In this document: positions 7,505 through 15,355 of the stretch, piece after piece
Layout of the letters: the number at the start of each line of letters is the position of its first letter
Position numbering within the stretch: position 1 is the first letter of the stretch
DNA from: Arthrobacter sp. H35-D1
GTDB lineage: Bacteria; Actinomycetota; Actinomycetes; Actinomycetales; Micrococcaceae
Length of the DNA stretch: 64,000 bases
Reading direction: 5' to 3'
Assembly (NCBI RefSeq): GCF_030063185.1
Contig: NZ_JASISP010000001.1
Coordinates: 603,106 to 667,105 of the forward strand
Made by a program: the position numbers and the translations under genes
Notes under the pieces: model-generated
The model's database searches: none
Told to the model about the DNA's origin: nothing
What the model saw: the letters and a program-made list of their open reading frames with translations, nothing else

Positions 7505-8442
7505 TGTTGACTGTTATTGGCGAGGCCTTGATCGATGAAGTGGTGCTTCCAGGCAAGGTCCCCGTTCCGCACGTGGGCGGCAGTCCCATGAACGTAGCAG
7601 TGGGGTTGGCGCGGTTGGGGCACCCCGTGCAGTTCCTTGGCAGGTTCGGCCGGGACGCTTATGGCGACATGGTCGCCGGGCACCTGCGCAGCAACGACGT
7701 CATGGTGCCGATGCCGCCGGACTCGCAACCAACCTCCGTGGCACGGGCCATGCTGGATTCCGACGGAGCGGCACTTTATGAGTTTGACTTGGACTGGTCG
7801 CTGCCCGATCTGGGCCCCGGCAACGGTGCAGCAAATTTTATGGTCGCGGCAACCACTCTGCTCCACACAGGATCCATTGCCACGATGCTGGCTCCCGGGG
7901 CCGAGCAAGTCTTGGCCGCAGTCATTGAGGCGCACCCGCGGGCCATCATCAGCTACGATCCCAACTGCCGCCCCAGCATCATTACCGACGTCGACCTTGC
8001 GCGGTCGCAGGCAGAAAAGTTCGTGGCACTGGCCGACGTCGTCAAGGCCTCGGATGAGGATCTTGCGTGGCTCTATCCCGGGGTGGACCCGAAGGAATCG
8101 GCCCGCAAGTGGCTTGGACTCGGCGGGGCTGAAGGTCCCGCCGTCGTAGTTCTGACGCAGGGGAGTGCGGGGCCTTGGGCGGTGTGCGCGGCAGGCGAGG
8201 CGTCCTGCGCTGCGCCTCCGGTCAAAGTGGCGGACACCGTGGGGGCGGGGGATTCCTTCATGGCGGCGCTGCTGTCCACGTTGGTGGACAGGGAGCTGGA
8301 CGGCGCCCAACGCCGTGCCGAGCTGCGTGCCATGAGCACCTCCACCCTGGCGGACGTGATCGGCTACGCCGCCCGGGCAGCAGCCATTACAGTGTCCCGC
8401 GCCGGGGCCAACCCGCCCACCCGCGCCGAATTGCACGACTAA
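7504..8442 (+). CDS. PfkB-family carbohydrate kinase (fructokinase-like)
   Basis: A 312-aa ribokinase-fold sugar kinase. Both PfkB signatures are present: GGSPMNVAVGLARLG near residues 26-40 (substrate-binding lid region) and DTVGAGDSFMAALL near 246-259 with the anion hole GAGD and catalytic Asp. It transfers the ATP gamma phosphate to a sugar hydroxyl; the strong N-terminus LTVIGEALIDEV and the overall size fit fructokinase, but the sugar cannot be read from sequence. It is transcribed alone from a leaderless promoter. Confidence 0.85.
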   Translation: MLTVIGEALIDEVVLPGKVPVPHVGGSPMNVAVGLARLGHPVQFLGRFGRDAYGDMVAGHLRSNDVMVPMPPDSQPTSVARAMLDSDGAALYEFDLDWSLPDLGPGNGAANFMVAATTLLHTGSIATMLAPGAEQVLAAVIEAHPRAIISYDPNCRPSIITDVDLARSQAEKFVALADVVKASDEDLAWLYPGVDPKESARKWLGLGGAEGPAVVVLTQGSAGPWAVCAAGEASCAAPPVKVADTVGAGDSFMAALLSTLVDRELDGAQRRAELRAMSTSTLADVIGYAARAAAITVSRAGANPPTRAELHD

Positions 8443-8527
8443 GCCCGTTACAAGACCGACGCTGCACAGGCCTGCCCCGAAACCAGAGCTGTGCAGTGAC
8501 AAGACCCACCCAGTGAAAGGCGATGCC

Positions 8528-9067
8528 ATGTTCAACTATGACCCTTATTCGTTTCTGGAGCCCGTTCCCGAGTTCGCGGTGACCAGCGAGTCGTTCATCG
8601 ACGGGGCCGTTTTCGCTCCGGCTCAAGTCCACTCCGAAGCGCATCCCGGCGGACTCGATCTGTCCCCGCAGTTGACCTGGTCAGGGTTCCCCGCAGGAAC
8701 GCGCAGTTTTGCCGTGACGATGTTTGACCCGGATGCGCCCACCGCCAGCGGATATTGGCATTGGGCGGTGGCAGACTTGCCTGTTTCGGTGACGTCGCTG
8801 GCCGAGGGTGCCGGGACCCCGGCTGCTGCTGGGGAGTCCGCCTTGCCAGCCGGGTCACTGGCCCTGAAGAACGACGCGGGGCTCCCCGGCTACATGGGAT
8901 CGGCGCCTCCGGCCGGGCATGGCCCGCACAGGTACATGGTGGTGGTCCATGCGGTGGATGTGCAGTCCCTGGGCCTGGAAGCCGATGCGACTGTGGCCAC
9001 CTTGGGCTTCAACCTGCACTTCCACACCCTGGCCAGGGCGCGGCTGACGGGCCTGTTCGAGGTTTAG
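8528..9067 (+). CDS. PEBP family protein (YbhB/YbcL type)
   Basis: A 179-aa phosphatidylethanolamine-binding-protein fold. Typical family elements are visible: DLSPQLTWSGFPAGTRSFAVTMFDPDAP, then GYWHWAVADLP and GHGPHRYMVVVHAVD, with DPDAP and HW-- forming the ligand pocket. Bacterial members are of uncertain role, sometimes proposed to affect kinases or hydrolases. The ATG at 8528 has GAAAGG seven bases upstream; the GTG at 8513 is less likely. Downstream is a long hairpin with direct repeats. Confidence 0.85.
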   Translation: MFNYDPYSFLEPVPEFAVTSESFIDGAVFAPAQVHSEAHPGGLDLSPQLTWSGFPAGTRSFAVTMFDPDAPTASGYWHWAVADLPVSVTSLAEGAGTPAAAGESALPAGSLALKNDAGLPGYMGSAPPAGHGPHRYMVVVHAVDVQSLGLEADATVATLGFNLHFHTLARARLTGLFEV

Positions 9068-9133
9068 CCGGACGTGAGGGTCCCTTGGCTCCCCTGCGGG
9101 ACCACGAAACCGCCCCTCGCCCGCATGCCAGCG

Positions 9134-9218
9134 CCTGCCCCGCGAAACCGCTGTTGCCCGGCTGCGGTTTCGCGGGGCAGGGGCGGTTGAGCGCTGCAGG
9201 GGCGGTTGAGCGCTGCAG
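9134..9218. terminator. long hairpin plus 19-bp direct repeats
   Basis: A perfect 17-bp stem, CCTGCCCCGCGAAACCG (9134-9150) against its complement (9165-9181), is followed by two tandem copies of GGGCGGTTGAGCGCTGCAG (9181-9199 and 9200-9218). It fits a terminator for the PEBP gene, although no T-run follows; the direct repeats are unexplained. Confidence 0.6.
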
Positions 9219-9263
9219 GCGCGGTCTCGGCCCGCGGCAGCGCGAAGTTGGATAGCCTTGGGT

Positions 9264-10073
9264 ATGCGTTTAATTGCCAGTGATATTGACGGAACCATTC
9301 TGGGCCATGATGGAAAGATCAGCACCCGCACCGTGGAGGCGTTTGCTGCTGCCGCGGAAGCAGGCATTGGCATTGTGTTTGTGACTGGTCGGCCACCGCG
9401 CTGGCTTGATCCCATTCGTGAGCAGATCGGCCATACAGGCACCGTCATTTGCTCCAATGGCGCCGTGAGCTACGATCTCGGGCGCGAAAAAGTGCTTGAT
9501 TCCCATGTGCTCAGCTGGGACACGGTGCACCAAGTCCGTCGGATCATCACCGAAATCGCCCCGCAACCGTACTTTGCGCTGGAATCGCTCAGCGGGTTCC
9601 ACGTTGAAAGGGGCTTCTACGGCACTCGAGCCCCTGCCGGTGCCGCCGGCATTGTGCCCTCCGTGCTGACTCCGGACATGGCCGATGGCGGGATTGTGAA
9701 AATACTTGCCGTGCTCCACTCCGGAAACGCCGACGAATTCCTTGAACTTGTCACCCCGAGTGTGGGCTCCATGGTTGGGGTGACCCACTCGGCACCGGAC
9801 GTGGCCCTGCTGGAGATGGGCCCGCATGGCGTGAACAAGGCCGTCACGCTGGCACAATACGCCGCAGCACGGAGTATTGACGCTGCGGACGTTGTTGCCT
9901 TTGGCGACATGCCCAATGATATTGAAATGCTTGGCTGGGCCGGTGCGGGGTATGCCATGGCCAGCGGACACCCCGATGCGCTTGCGGCCGCTGCCCTGCA
10001 GGCGCCGCGCTTTGAGTTCGACGGCGTGGCTCAGGTCATCGAATCCCGCCTTGCAGCGCTGCACCTGGCATGA
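9264..10073 (+). CDS. HAD-superfamily hydrolase (Cof-type)
   Basis: A 269-aa phosphatase of the HAD superfamily, Cof/IIB subfamily. Motif I is SDIDGTIL (nucleophile Asp8 and Asp10), motif II the Thr in FVTGRPP, and motif IV GDMPNDIEMLGWAG near residue 213. It should dephosphorylate sugar phosphates or similar; substrate unknown. TAGCCT stands 5 bases before ATG 9264, consistent with leaderless transcription. It begins a three-gene run with GDPD and glycerate kinase, 25 and 39 bases apart, and is related to the HAD protein at 34909. Confidence 0.85.
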   Translation: MRLIASDIDGTILGHDGKISTRTVEAFAAAAEAGIGIVFVTGRPPRWLDPIREQIGHTGTVICSNGAVSYDLGREKVLDSHVLSWDTVHQVRRIITEIAPQPYFALESLSGFHVERGFYGTRAPAGAAGIVPSVLTPDMADGGIVKILAVLHSGNADEFLELVTPSVGSMVGVTHSAPDVALLEMGPHGVNKAVTLAQYAAARSIDAADVVAFGDMPNDIEMLGWAGAGYAMASGHPDALAAAALQAPRFEFDGVAQVIESRLAALHLA

Positions 10074-10098
10074 GTTCCAGTCGATCAAGGGGGCAATG

Positions 10099-10881
10099 AT
10101 GGCGCAGTCCAAAGCCCCCAAACCCTATCTGGCCGGCCCCCAGCCGCTGGCCATTTCCCATAGGGGGTTTTCCCAGGGGGGCTTGGAAAACTCCTTGGCC
10201 GCGTTCAAGGCAGCAAGCGAGCTGGGCTACAAATATGTTGAAACTGATATCAACACCACCTCCGACGGCGTTGCCGTGGTCTTCCACGATCCCACCCTTG
10301 GCCGCACCACGGATCAAGACGGAACCATCTCCGAGCTGCCGTACTCCGTGGTGTGCCAAGCGCGCATTGGCGGTCGGGAACCAATTGTCACGCTCAACGA
10401 ATTCTTTGCAGCGCTGCCCACGACGCGCTTCAACATCGACGTGAAGGATGCCGGATCCGTGGCGCCGCTGGTGGACGCCATCGAGGAACTTGGCCTGCAC
10501 GAGCGGGTTTGCGTCGCGTCGTTTTCGGAAAGGCGGCGCCGCCAGGTGCTGGCGCAGTTGAGCCGCCCGGTGGCCAGTTCACCGGGCCAGTGGCTTTTGG
10601 TGACATATTTTTTGTTCAGTCCATGGCTACCAAAGGCATTCATTCGGTCCATGATGCGTACTGTGGATGTGCTGCAGATCCCGCGCAGCTTCAAGGGCTT
10701 GGCTCTTGTCACTGCGGCAAAGGTGCGCTGCGCGCATGGGTTGGGGCTGAAAGTCCATGTCTGGACCATCAATGATTCGGCGCAAATGCACGAACTTTTC
10801 GACCTGGGGGTGGACGGGATCATGACGGACAGGGCCGATGTTTTGGCCGAAGTGATGCGCCAGCGCGGCTATTGGGCGTAA
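10099..10881 (+). CDS. glycerophosphodiester phosphodiesterase
   Basis: A 260-aa GDPD-family TIM barrel. Motifs: AISHRGFSQGGLENSLAAF (catalytic His and Glu-Asn), VETDINTTSDGVAVVFHDP (metal ligands E, D and the second catalytic His), and VHVWTINDSAQMHELFDLGV with GIMTDRAD at the C-terminus. It hydrolyses glycerophosphodiesters to sn-glycerol 3-phosphate and an alcohol. No signal peptide, so cytoplasmic. AAGGGGG precedes two adjacent ATG codons (10096, 10099); the second gives better spacing. Second gene of the HAD-GDPD-glycerate kinase run. Confidence 0.85.
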   Translation: MAQSKAPKPYLAGPQPLAISHRGFSQGGLENSLAAFKAASELGYKYVETDINTTSDGVAVVFHDPTLGRTTDQDGTISELPYSVVCQARIGGREPIVTLNEFFAALPTTRFNIDVKDAGSVAPLVDAIEELGLHERVCVASFSERRRRQVLAQLSRPVASSPGQWLLVTYFLFSPWLPKAFIRSMMRTVDVLQIPRSFKGLALVTAAKVRCAHGLGLKVHVWTINDSAQMHELFDLGVDGIMTDRADVLAEVMRQRGYWA

Positions 10882-10920
10882 TGATTCATCCCAGTTGCCG
10901 GGCGATGGGAGGATGGACCT

Positions 10921-12036
10921 ATGCGAATCCTGATAGCCCCCGATAAATTCAAGGGAACCCTGACTGGTCCGGAGGCCGCTGCCGCCATGGCAGAGGGTGC
11001 CTTGCGGGTTTATCCCGATGCCGTGGTGACGGCCCTTCCCATTGCCGACGGCGGGGAGGGGACGGTTGAGGCCGCCGTGGCTGCCGGTTTTTCAGAGCGG
11101 TTGGACTCGGTGGTCGGTCCCATCCTGAAGCCGGTTGGCGCCGTGTGGGGTTTCAGGGAAGACAGCAAAGTCGCTGTCATTGAAACCGCCCAGGCCAGCG
11201 GATATCTGCTGAGCGAACCGACCGTGGAGAATTCCCTGCGGGCCCACTCCTATGGCTCGGGACAATTGGTGGCCGCTGCGCTGGACGCCGGGGCCGTTGA
11301 AATCATCATCGGTCTGGGCGGATCCGCCATGACCGACGGCGGAACGGGCGCCTTGCGTGCCCTGGGGCTCAAACTGCACGACGCCAACGGGAACCTAGTT
11401 CCCTTGGGTGGCGGTTCCCTCGTGGACGTGGTGTCAGTGGACACCGCCGGGCTTGACCCGCGACTGGCAGCTGTGAAGGTCCGGATGGCAGTTGATGTGG
11501 ACAATCCGCTCCACGGTCCCAACGGTGCGGCCCACGTTTTTGGCCCGCAGAAGGGGGCCGACGCACAGGCCGTCGAGTTGCTCGACGCCGGGCTCCGCAA
11601 CCTTGCGGCAGTGGTGCAGTCATCCATGGGGATCGACATCAATATTGCGGGCGCAGGAGCTGCTGGCGGATTCCCGTCCATGTTTGTGGCTTGCGCCGAC
11701 GCCACTGTTGAGCGCGGGTTCGATCTTGTGGCTGCTCTGATCGACCTGGACACCCACCTGGACGATGCAGACCTTGTCATCACCGGCGAAGGTTCGCTGG
11801 ATGTGCAATCGCTGTCCGGCAAGGGCCCACTGGGAGTCGCCGACGCCGCCCACGAGCGGGGCATCCCCGTGGTTGTGGTGGCCGGACGGATCACGGTGAC
11901 AGCCGAACAATTGGCCGAGCACGGCGTTGTGTCTGCCGTCAGCGCAACCGATGTGGCCGGATCGGGTGAGGCCGCCTTGGCCGACGCCGCCAAGTACACA
12001 ACGTTGGCGACTTCCGAAGCCCTCAACGGCATCTAG
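10921..12036 (+). CDS. glxK: glycerate kinase
   Basis: A 371-aa glycerate kinase of the GckA/GlxK (type II) family. It starts with the signature RILIAPDKFKGTLT and has LPIADGGEGTVEA, GLGGSAMTDGG (residues about 124-134), a Ser/Gly-rich region and DLVITGEGSLDVQSLSGKGPLGVA. It phosphorylates D-glycerate to 2-phosphoglycerate with ATP, feeding lower glycolysis. A good ribosome site (GGGAGGA) lies before the ATG. The 3' flank is the 91-bp tandem repeat. Confidence 0.9.
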   Translation: MRILIAPDKFKGTLTGPEAAAAMAEGALRVYPDAVVTALPIADGGEGTVEAAVAAGFSERLDSVVGPILKPVGAVWGFREDSKVAVIETAQASGYLLSEPTVENSLRAHSYGSGQLVAAALDAGAVEIIIGLGGSAMTDGGTGALRALGLKLHDANGNLVPLGGGSLVDVVSVDTAGLDPRLAAVKVRMAVDVDNPLHGPNGAAHVFGPQKGADAQAVELLDAGLRNLAAVVQSSMGIDINIAGAGAAGGFPSMFVACADATVERGFDLVAALIDLDTHLDDADLVITGEGSLDVQSLSGKGPLGVADAAHERGIPVVVVAGRITVTAEQLAEHGVVSAVSATDVAGSGEAALADAAKYTTLATSEALNGI

Positions 12037-12060
12037 CCCCCGAGCCCCTCCAGCTGCGGC

Positions 12061-12354
12061 GTTGGGCCCACGCCGGCCAGGGGTTTGGTGGGTGTGATTG
12101 ATATTGGGCCCACGCGCCCGAGGGGCCCGCTGCAAGCTAGATGAAAGAGTGGTTGGGCCCACGCCGGCCAGGGGTTTGGTGGGTGTAATTGATATTGGGC
12201 CCACGCGCCCGAGGGGCCCGCTGCAAGCTAGATGAAAGAGTGGTTGGGCCCACGCCGGCCAGGGGTTTGGTGGGTGTGATTGATATTGGGCCCACGCGCC
12301 CGAGGGGCCCGCTGCAAGCTAGATGAAAGAGTGGTTGGGCCCACGCCGGCCAGG
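12061..12354. repeat. 91-bp tandem repeat, three copies plus a 21-bp partial copy
   Basis: Units begin at 12061, 12152 and 12243 and a truncated one at 12334; each starts GTTGGGCCCACGCCGGCCAGG. Copies are nearly identical (one G to A change seen in the second). Each unit contains GGGCCCACGC twice and several GGGCCC palindromes. The period is not a multiple of three, so it is not coding. It fills the gap between the convergent glycerate kinase and uracil permease genes. Confidence 0.95.
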
Positions 12355-12362
12355 TTCCGGGG

Positions 12363-12380
12363 AAATCGCGCCAGCGATTT
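12363..12380. terminator. small hairpin
   Basis: AAATCGC, four-base loop, GCGATTT. Perfect 7-bp stem just after the repeat array and before the stop codon of the uracil permease gene (minus strand); on that strand it reads toward the repeat and could be its terminator. Confidence 0.4.
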
Positions 12381-12400
12381 ATCCGGCCGGCCGGTGGGGA

Positions 12401-13723
12401 CTAACTGGCCTTGCTCAGGTGCGGTTCCGGTTGCGCAGTTTCGGGGTCCAGCGGATTCGGGGCGGTGCCGCGCCACTTAGCCAGCGCACTCATGCCGTGG
12501 TAGACAATCAGCGCGGCCGCAGTGCCCAGCGCAATACCCTCAAAGGTGAGGTTTCCCGTGGTCCACGTGAAGTTGCCGATGCCGACAATAAGTGCCACGG
12601 CGGCGGTTGTCAGATTGATGTTGTTGGAGAAGCTGACCTTGTTCTGTACCCAGATCCGCACGCCGAGCACACCAATCATGCCGTAGAGCAGGGTTGCCGC
12701 ACCTCCCAGCACGCCCACGGGCACCGTGGCGATGAGCTCGCCAAACTTGGGCGAGAAGCTCAGCAGCAGTGCTGCCATGCCGGCCACCCAGTACGCGGCC
12801 GTGGAGTAGACCTTGGTGGCGGCCATGACGCCAATGTTCTCCGCATAGGTGGTGGTGCCGGAACCGCCACCAAAACCGGCCAGGGTGGTGGCCACACCGT
12901 CGGCAATGATGGCACGGCCGGCGTACGGATCAAGGTCCTCGCCCGTCATGAGTGCCACCGATTTCACGTGGCCAATGTTCTCGGCAACCAGCACCAGCAC
13001 CACGGGGATAAAGAGGCCAAGAACGGCCAGATGGAAGGTGGGGGTCTGGAAGTGTGGCAGGCCGATCCAGGCGGCATCGTTGACCTGCGAGAAGTCCACC
13101 TCATGCCGCAGCACAGCCACACCGTAGCCCGCAAGCACGCCCACCAGGATGGCGAGGCGGCCCAAGATACCGCGGAACAGCACGCTGACAAGGATGATCA
13201 CCAGCAGTGTTGCCAGCGCCGTGATGGGCGCTTTTTCAAAGTTGCTGCGCGCCGCCGGTGCCAGGTTCAGGCCGATCAGGGCCACGATGGTTCCCGTGAC
13301 GGGTGCGGGCATGAGCCGGTTGATCCAGTCCGCGCCAAACTTTTGCACAATCAAGCCCAGAACAGCGAGTGTCACACCGGCCACCACCACGCCGCCGAGG
13401 GCCCCGGCCACGCCGAACTGCTGCTGTGAGGCCATGATCGGGGCGATGAACGCGAAGCTTGAGCCAAGGTAGCTGGGCACGCGCCCCCGGGTCAGGATTA
13501 GAAAGAACAAGGTGCCGATGCCGGAAAAGAACAACGTGGTCGCCGGCGGCATGCCGGTGATCAGGGGCACCAGGAACGTGGCCCCGAACATGGCGACCAC
13601 GTGCTGCAGGCCTATGCCAATGGTGCGCGGCCAGCTCAGCCGCTCGTCCGGGGTGACCACCTGCCCGGGGGTGATGGTTCTGCCATCCCCGTGAACAGTC
13701 CATTTTGTGCCCAGCAAATTCAT
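12401..13723 (-). CDS. uracil-xanthine permease (NCS2 family)
   Basis: A 440-aa membrane protein with about 12-14 hydrophobic segments. NCS2/UraA hallmarks are visible: GLQHVVAMFGATFLVPL, SSFAFIAPI, the central ENIGHVKSVALMTGEDL and GGSGTTTYAENIGVMAATKVYS, which carry the substrate- and proton-binding Glu residues. It imports uracil (or xanthine) with protons. A good ribosome site (GGGAGAGAAATAG before ATG) fixes the start at 13723. No pyrimidine genes are adjacent. Confidence 0.9.
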   Translation of the reverse strand: MNLLGTKWTVHGDGRTITPGQVVTPDERLSWPRTIGIGLQHVVAMFGATFLVPLITGMPPATTLFFSGIGTLFFLILTRGRVPSYLGSSFAFIAPIMASQQQFGVAGALGGVVVAGVTLAVLGLIVQKFGADWINRLMPAPVTGTIVALIGLNLAPAARSNFEKAPITALATLLVIILVSVLFRGILGRLAILVGVLAGYGVAVLRHEVDFSQVNDAAWIGLPHFQTPTFHLAVLGLFIPVVLVLVAENIGHVKSVALMTGEDLDPYAGRAIIADGVATTLAGFGGGSGTTTYAENIGVMAATKVYSTAAYWVAGMAALLLSFSPKFGELIATVPVGVLGGAATLLYGMIGVLGVRIWVQNKVSFSNNINLTTAAVALIVGIGNFTWTTGNLTFEGIALGTAAALIVYHGMSALAKWRGTAPNPLDPETAQPEPHLSKAS

Positions 13724-13792
13724 CTATTTCTCTCCCGCTCTTGCCCGAAACCTGAATGTGGTCCGCGGATAAGAATATAGGAGCACGCGGGC

Positions 13793-14104
13793 CTACGGGT
13801 GCGGCACGTGGCCTTCACTGGCCAGAAGCACGACGCCGAGAAGGTCGTTGAGTGCGTGGGCCAAGTCCGGATGGGCCAGCTCATACCGGGACCGGCGGCC
13901 CTCGGGGACCGCAATGGCCAAGCCGCATTCGCGCAGGCAGGAGAGGTGGTTGGACATGCTCTGGCGGGAGACGCCCAGCTCGGTTGCAAGTTCCCCGGGG
14001 TACTGCGGATGCGCAGCCAGTTTCATGAGAATCTCGGCCCGGGTGGGGTCCGAGAGTGCGTAGCCAAAGCGGGCAAGCACCGCTGCATTGCTAATGGGCT
14101 TCAT
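13793..14104 (-). CDS. ArsR-family metal-sensing repressor
   Basis: A 103-aa winged-helix protein: FGYALSDPTRAEILMKLAAH, ELATELGVSRQSMSNHLSCLRECGLA and RRSRYELAHPDLAHALNDLL match ArsR/SmtB repressors, with the Cys-x-x-x-x-Cys pair in helix 4-5 (LSCLRECG) as possible metal ligands. Divergent from the CDF efflux gene, with an inverted repeat between them, so it most likely represses that pump until metal binds. I chose MKPISNAA (14104) because an earlier Met would place coding sequence over the operator. Confidence 0.85.
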   Translation of the reverse strand: MKPISNAAVLARFGYALSDPTRAEILMKLAAHPQYPGELATELGVSRQSMSNHLSCLRECGLAIAVPEGRRSRYELAHPDLAHALNDLLGVVLLASEGHVPHP

Positions 14105-14118
14105 TCTCAATATCATAC

Positions 14119-14150
14119 AGTAGTTGATGAATTCAGTCAACAATGTACTA
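14119..14150. promoter_or_regulatory. candidate ArsR operator
   Basis: Inverted repeat AGTA-GTTGA, 9-base spacer, TCAAC-A-atgTACT between the divergent repressor and CDF genes; GTTGA is at 14123-14127 and TCAAC at 14137-14141. Its position just before the CDF start at 14158 fits repression of both genes. Confidence 0.6.
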
Positions 14151-14157
14151 TTGAGTC

Positions 14158-15087
14158 ATGTCTGGTCACATCCACACCCATTCCCACGCGGGCGCCCCCG
14201 GTGAAAGCCACCAGGGCCGCATTGCCGTGGCGCTGGGCATCACGCTTGTCGTTTTCGTCTTCCAGGTGGTCGGTTCAATCCTGACCGGATCGCTCGCACT
14301 GCTTTTTGATTCGGCCCATGTGCTGACCGATGCTGGCGGGCTGGCCATGGCGCTGCTGGCCGCGCGCCTGATGGTCCGCCCGGCCACGAGCAAGCGCACG
14401 TGGGGCTTTGCGCGCGCCGAAGTGCTGGCGGCAACAGCACAAGCCGCCATTCTTCTCGCCGTCGGGCTCATCGTTTTGGTTGAAGGCGTCCAGCGGCTCT
14501 TCAACCCCACGGAGATCGCCTCCAACGAGATGATCGTTTTTGGAGCGATCGGTTTGCTGGGCAACGTCGTTTCGATGTTCGTACTGATGGGAGGACGCAG
14601 CAAGAACTTCAACATGCGGGCGGCGTTCCTTGAGGTTGTCAACGACGCGCTGGGGTCGGTGGCGGTGATTGTGGCGGCTATTGTGATTTCAACGACCGGC
14701 TGGATGCAGGCCGACGCGGTGGTGGCCATGCTCATCGGAGTGCTGATTCTGCCACGCACAGTGAAACTACTGCTCGAGACCATCAGCGTGCTGTTGGAGT
14801 CCACGCCGTCTGGTCTCGATTTGGACGACGTTCGCCGGCACATCATGGGCCTTGAGCACGTGCTAGGCGTCCACGACCTGCACGCGAGCCAGATCGCCAC
14901 CGGCCTGCCCATCCTGTCCGCCCATGTGGTGGTCGATGATTCCTGCTTCCATGACGGTCACGTTCCACAGATGCTCGACGCGCTCCAAAGTTGCGTGGCC
15001 AGCCATTTCGAAGTCAGCATTGAGCACTCCACGTTCCAGCTGGAAACTGCAAGCCACGCAGAACACGAACTCGGCGCCCACCACTAA
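14158..15087 (+). CDS. cation diffusion facilitator (Zn/Cd/Co efflux)
   Basis: A 309-aa CDF antiporter: an N-terminal His cluster (HIHTHSH), six membrane segments, the HD pair-type sites in LLFDSAHVLTDAGGLA (segment II) and EVVNDALGSVAVIVAA (segment V), and a cytoplasmic C-terminal domain with VLGVHDLHASQI and SAHVVVDDSC. It exports divalent metal in exchange for protons. No ribosome site precedes the ATG, suggesting a leaderless message under control of the neighbouring repressor. Confidence 0.9.
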   Translation: MSGHIHTHSHAGAPGESHQGRIAVALGITLVVFVFQVVGSILTGSLALLFDSAHVLTDAGGLAMALLAARLMVRPATSKRTWGFARAEVLAATAQAAILLAVGLIVLVEGVQRLFNPTEIASNEMIVFGAIGLLGNVVSMFVLMGGRSKNFNMRAAFLEVVNDALGSVAVIVAAIVISTTGWMQADAVVAMLIGVLILPRTVKLLLETISVLLESTPSGLDLDDVRRHIMGLEHVLGVHDLHASQIATGLPILSAHVVVDDSCFHDGHVPQMLDALQSCVASHFEVSIEHSTFQLETASHAEHELGAHH

Positions 15088-15202
15088 ATTGGTCCCCGCC
15101 GTCGTGTGTTCATGGGCCGACCCAGTCCCGGACCTGCCGCCTGCCGCCACTGCCGCGTTCGCTTGGTTGAAAAAGTGCATCGGATTGGCCTCGCCAAATC
15201 TA

Positions 15203-15294
15203 TTTGGCAGCTAATGCGGGTACTTCTGCCAAACACCCGCATTAGCTGCCAAACGGAATTCCGGAATCGGTCCGCACCCGCATTAGCTGCCAAA
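15203..15294. repeat. three 19-bp copies of a palindrome arm
   Basis: TTTGGCAGCTAATGCGGGT (15203-15221) is followed by its exact reverse complement at 15235-15253 and again at 15276-15294. The first pair makes a perfect 19-bp stem with a 13-base loop. It lies between the convergent CDF and phosphoglucomutase genes; it may terminate both or be a short dispersed repeat. The rest of this 268-base gap is empty. Confidence 0.85.
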
Positions 15295-15355
15295 GAGACG
15301 GCTGTGTCCGAATCTCCCGCCAAAAAGAGCGCGGCTCGACCGCCGGTCGTTGCGC

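Noticed and set aside
12061-12354. CRISPR-like array
   Set aside because: Repeats abut directly with no unique spacers, the unit is 91 bp and no cas genes are present.
12323-13429. 368-aa plus-strand frame opposite the uracil permease
   Set aside because: Shadow of the NCS2 gene and the repeat array; His/Gln/Gly-rich, no domain.
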